Of a stretch of DNA of 23,519 bases, positions 22,405 through 23,519 are shown piece after piece. Under the pieces are notes generated by a model. The model had not been told where the DNA came from and did no database searches. It saw only the letters and a program-made list of their open reading frames with translations. Location of the stretch: the NCBI GenBank assembly GCA_946617545.1, contig CAMOKK010000004.1:1-23519 (forward strand), given 5' to 3'. Source of the stretch: an uncultured Bacteroidales bacterium (GTDB lineage Bacteria > Bacteroidota > Bacteroidia > Bacteroidales > UBA932). Position numbers and translations under genes: made by a program. The first letter of the stretch is position 1; every line of letters begins with the position of its first letter.

Positions 22405-23454
22405 ATGAAGAAAGTACTGACCCTAAGCCTCTTACTCTTTTGTTCCGCTCTTTCCCTGAAGGCCCAGGAAGAAGATATCAGCCGTGAGGCCGATTCTCTC
22501 CGTTATACCTTCGGAAGGCAGGAAGTGAAACCCGCCACCCTGCGTACCACCGCCTATGGAGATACGCTGGATACCGGGAATCCGGCCATCAAGGTGGTGC
22601 TGTACAACAACGGAACATACCGCTACGTGAAAGACCCTGCCCTGCACGCGACGGACAGTGTCTTCACGGAATACTGGGACGAGAAAGCCGTGAATCCCTA
22701 CCGCGAAGACCCGGACCCCATTCCGGACCGCTTTTCCATCTGGGTGGTGGATTCGCTGGACTCCTATGTGTGCCCCAACGTGACGCATCCCCGTTCCCTG
22801 TTCGGCTACCGCCGCGGCCGCCGGCACCAGGGCATAGACCTTCCTTATCCTTCCGGAACGCCGGTTCCCGCCACGTTTGACGGCAAGGTGAGGATATCGG
22901 CCTATGTGGGCGGATACGGCAACCTGGTGGTGATTCGCCATGCCAACGGCCTGGAGACTTTTTACGGCCATCTTTCGCGCCGGGACGTGGAAGCAGGGGA
23001 TTGGGTGAGCGCCGGAGACATCATCGGCCTGGGCGGCTCTACCGGCCGTTCCACCGGCCCGCACCTGCATTTTGAGACGCGCTACCGGGGCGCCGCCTTC
23101 GACCCCGCCTGGCTCATTGACTTTGAAACGGGCACCCTGCGCCACCGCCTGCTGAAGATTCGCAGCTGGTACTTCAACCCCAACCAGCGCTATGTGCAGA
23201 ATGTGGATGACGAGGATGAGATTTTCCGCACGGACGAGGAAGACCGCCTCCTGGCCGAGGAGCAGGCCAAGAAAGAGGCTGCCGCCCGTGCCGCCGCAGA
23301 GGCCGCTGCCATGCGTTATCACACCGTGAGGAAGGGAGATACCCTCTCCAGCATAGCCCGCCGCTACCACACGTCCGTAGACCGGATATGCCAGCTTAAC
23401 AGCATCAAGAAATCCACGGTCCTGAAAGTGGGCAGAAGGTTGAGGGTAAGGTAA
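22405..23454 (+). CDS. M23-family murein endopeptidase with C-terminal LysM domain
   Basis: A 349-residue exported protein: signal peptide 1-20 (LKA|Q), an N-terminal region of unknown fold to about 125, the LytM/M23 zinc peptidase domain at about 130-240, a charged Glu/Ala-rich helix (about 276-302), and a LysM domain at 304-348 (YHTVRKGDTLSSIARRYH). Zinc and catalytic residues are intact: H141 and D145 in RHQGIDLP, H189 in FYGHL, and H220/H222 in HLHFE. It should cut peptidoglycan cross-bridges or help activate other cell-wall hydrolases. It lies 3 bases after the phosphohexomutase gene and ends directly against the stop codon of a gene on the other strand. Confidence 0.93.
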   Translation: MKKVLTLSLLLFCSALSLKAQEEDISREADSLRYTFGRQEVKPATLRTTAYGDTLDTGNPAIKVVLYNNGTYRYVKDPALHATDSVFTEYWDEKAVNPYREDPDPIPDRFSIWVVDSLDSYVCPNVTHPRSLFGYRRGRRHQGIDLPYPSGTPVPATFDGKVRISAYVGGYGNLVVIRHANGLETFYGHLSRRDVEAGDWVSAGDIIGLGGSTGRSTGPHLHFETRYRGAAFDPAWLIDFETGTLRHRLLKIRSWYFNPNQRYVQNVDDEDEIFRTDEEDRLLAEEQAKKEAAARAAAEAAAMRYHTVRKGDTLSSIARRYHTSVDRICQLNSIKKSTVLKVGRRLRVR

Positions 23455-23519
23455 TTACTTGAGCTTGGAATTATAGTGCGGATGCACTTTTCCTTTGATG
23501 ATATTCTGCAGTTTGCCGG
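23455..23519 (-). CDS. C-terminal end of an unrecognised gene entering from the right edge
   Basis: The minus strand is open from the right edge and ends with TAA at 23455-23457, giving a basic tail that reads GKLQNIIKGKVHPHYNSKLK before the stop. I do not recognise the family from 21 codons. The frame ending exactly beside the M23 peptidase stop and its Bacteroidota-like codon use make a convergent gene likely. Confidence 0.5.
   Translation of the reverse strand, partial: GKLQNIIKGKVHPHYNSKLK

Noticed and set aside
1..23519. Insertion sequences, phage genes, CRISPR repeats, integrase sites or rRNA.
   Set aside because: None seen; the tRNA-His gene has no adjacent integrase or duplicated 3' end in this window.

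Overview
This window looks like the core chromosome of a member of the Bacteroidota, most likely order Bacteroidales, with fairly high GC for that group. Evidence: several genes are preceded by the TAnnTTTG -7 element typical of that phylum; Shine-Dalgarno sequences are not conspicuous; the omega subunit is the divergent Bacteroidota type; there is a NigD-like lipoprotein; and the runs of BamA/Skp/UppS/NadK and BamD/RpoZ/RecN genes are familiar from these genomes. I cannot name the genus. I see no mobile elements, CRISPR arrays, phage genes or rRNA.

Layout. The left edge (1-877, minus) holds the front part of a biotin-dependent carboxyltransferase (oxaloacetate decarboxylase alpha / pyruvate carboxylase B type). 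A tRNA-His gene with its own promoter and terminator follows (949-1098, minus). From 9457 leftward to 1102 runs a tightly packed minus-strand unit: lipoprotein Skp/OmpH-like protein, GT4 glycosyltransferase, LysM plus periplasmic-binding-like protein, trxB, bamD, rpoZ, recN, a Fur-family regulator and a NigD-like lipoprotein. pdxJ (minus) sits just upstream of that unit with its own promoter, and faces nadK across an 85-base divergent promoter region.

On the plus strand nadK and uppS overlap and are followed by bamA, a soluble Skp/OmpH chaperone and NADP-type glutamate dehydrogenase, each with its own promoter signal. A strong terminator closes gdhA. The last plus-strand unit (16681-23454) encodes an M49-family-like lipoprotein, an SLC13/DASS sodium-coupled carboxylate transporter, a DcaP-like outer-membrane barrel, a phosphomannomutase/phosphoglucomutase and an M23+LysM murein peptidase. 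Its end meets, stop codon to stop codon, a minus-strand gene that enters from the right edge.

How it fits together. The middle of the window is an envelope-building hub: BamA and BamD of the outer-membrane assembly machine, two Skp-like chaperones (one soluble, one a predicted lipoprotein), UppS for the undecaprenyl carrier, and LysM proteins lie on the two arms of one divergent locus. The right arm adds central nitrogen and carbon metabolism and what looks like a two-membrane carboxylate uptake route.

Most notable: the M49-like lipoprotein (16681-18279) keeps the family layout but has lost all three predicted zinc ligands, so it is probably a pseudoenzyme, and it sits directly before the transporter and porin genes. 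Other points are a 50-base hairpin that appears to be both the skp terminator and the site of the gdhA promoter, a cysteine cluster in glutamate dehydrogenase, a Fur-family regulator with no cysteine at all, and an over-represented GGCCGAT motif.
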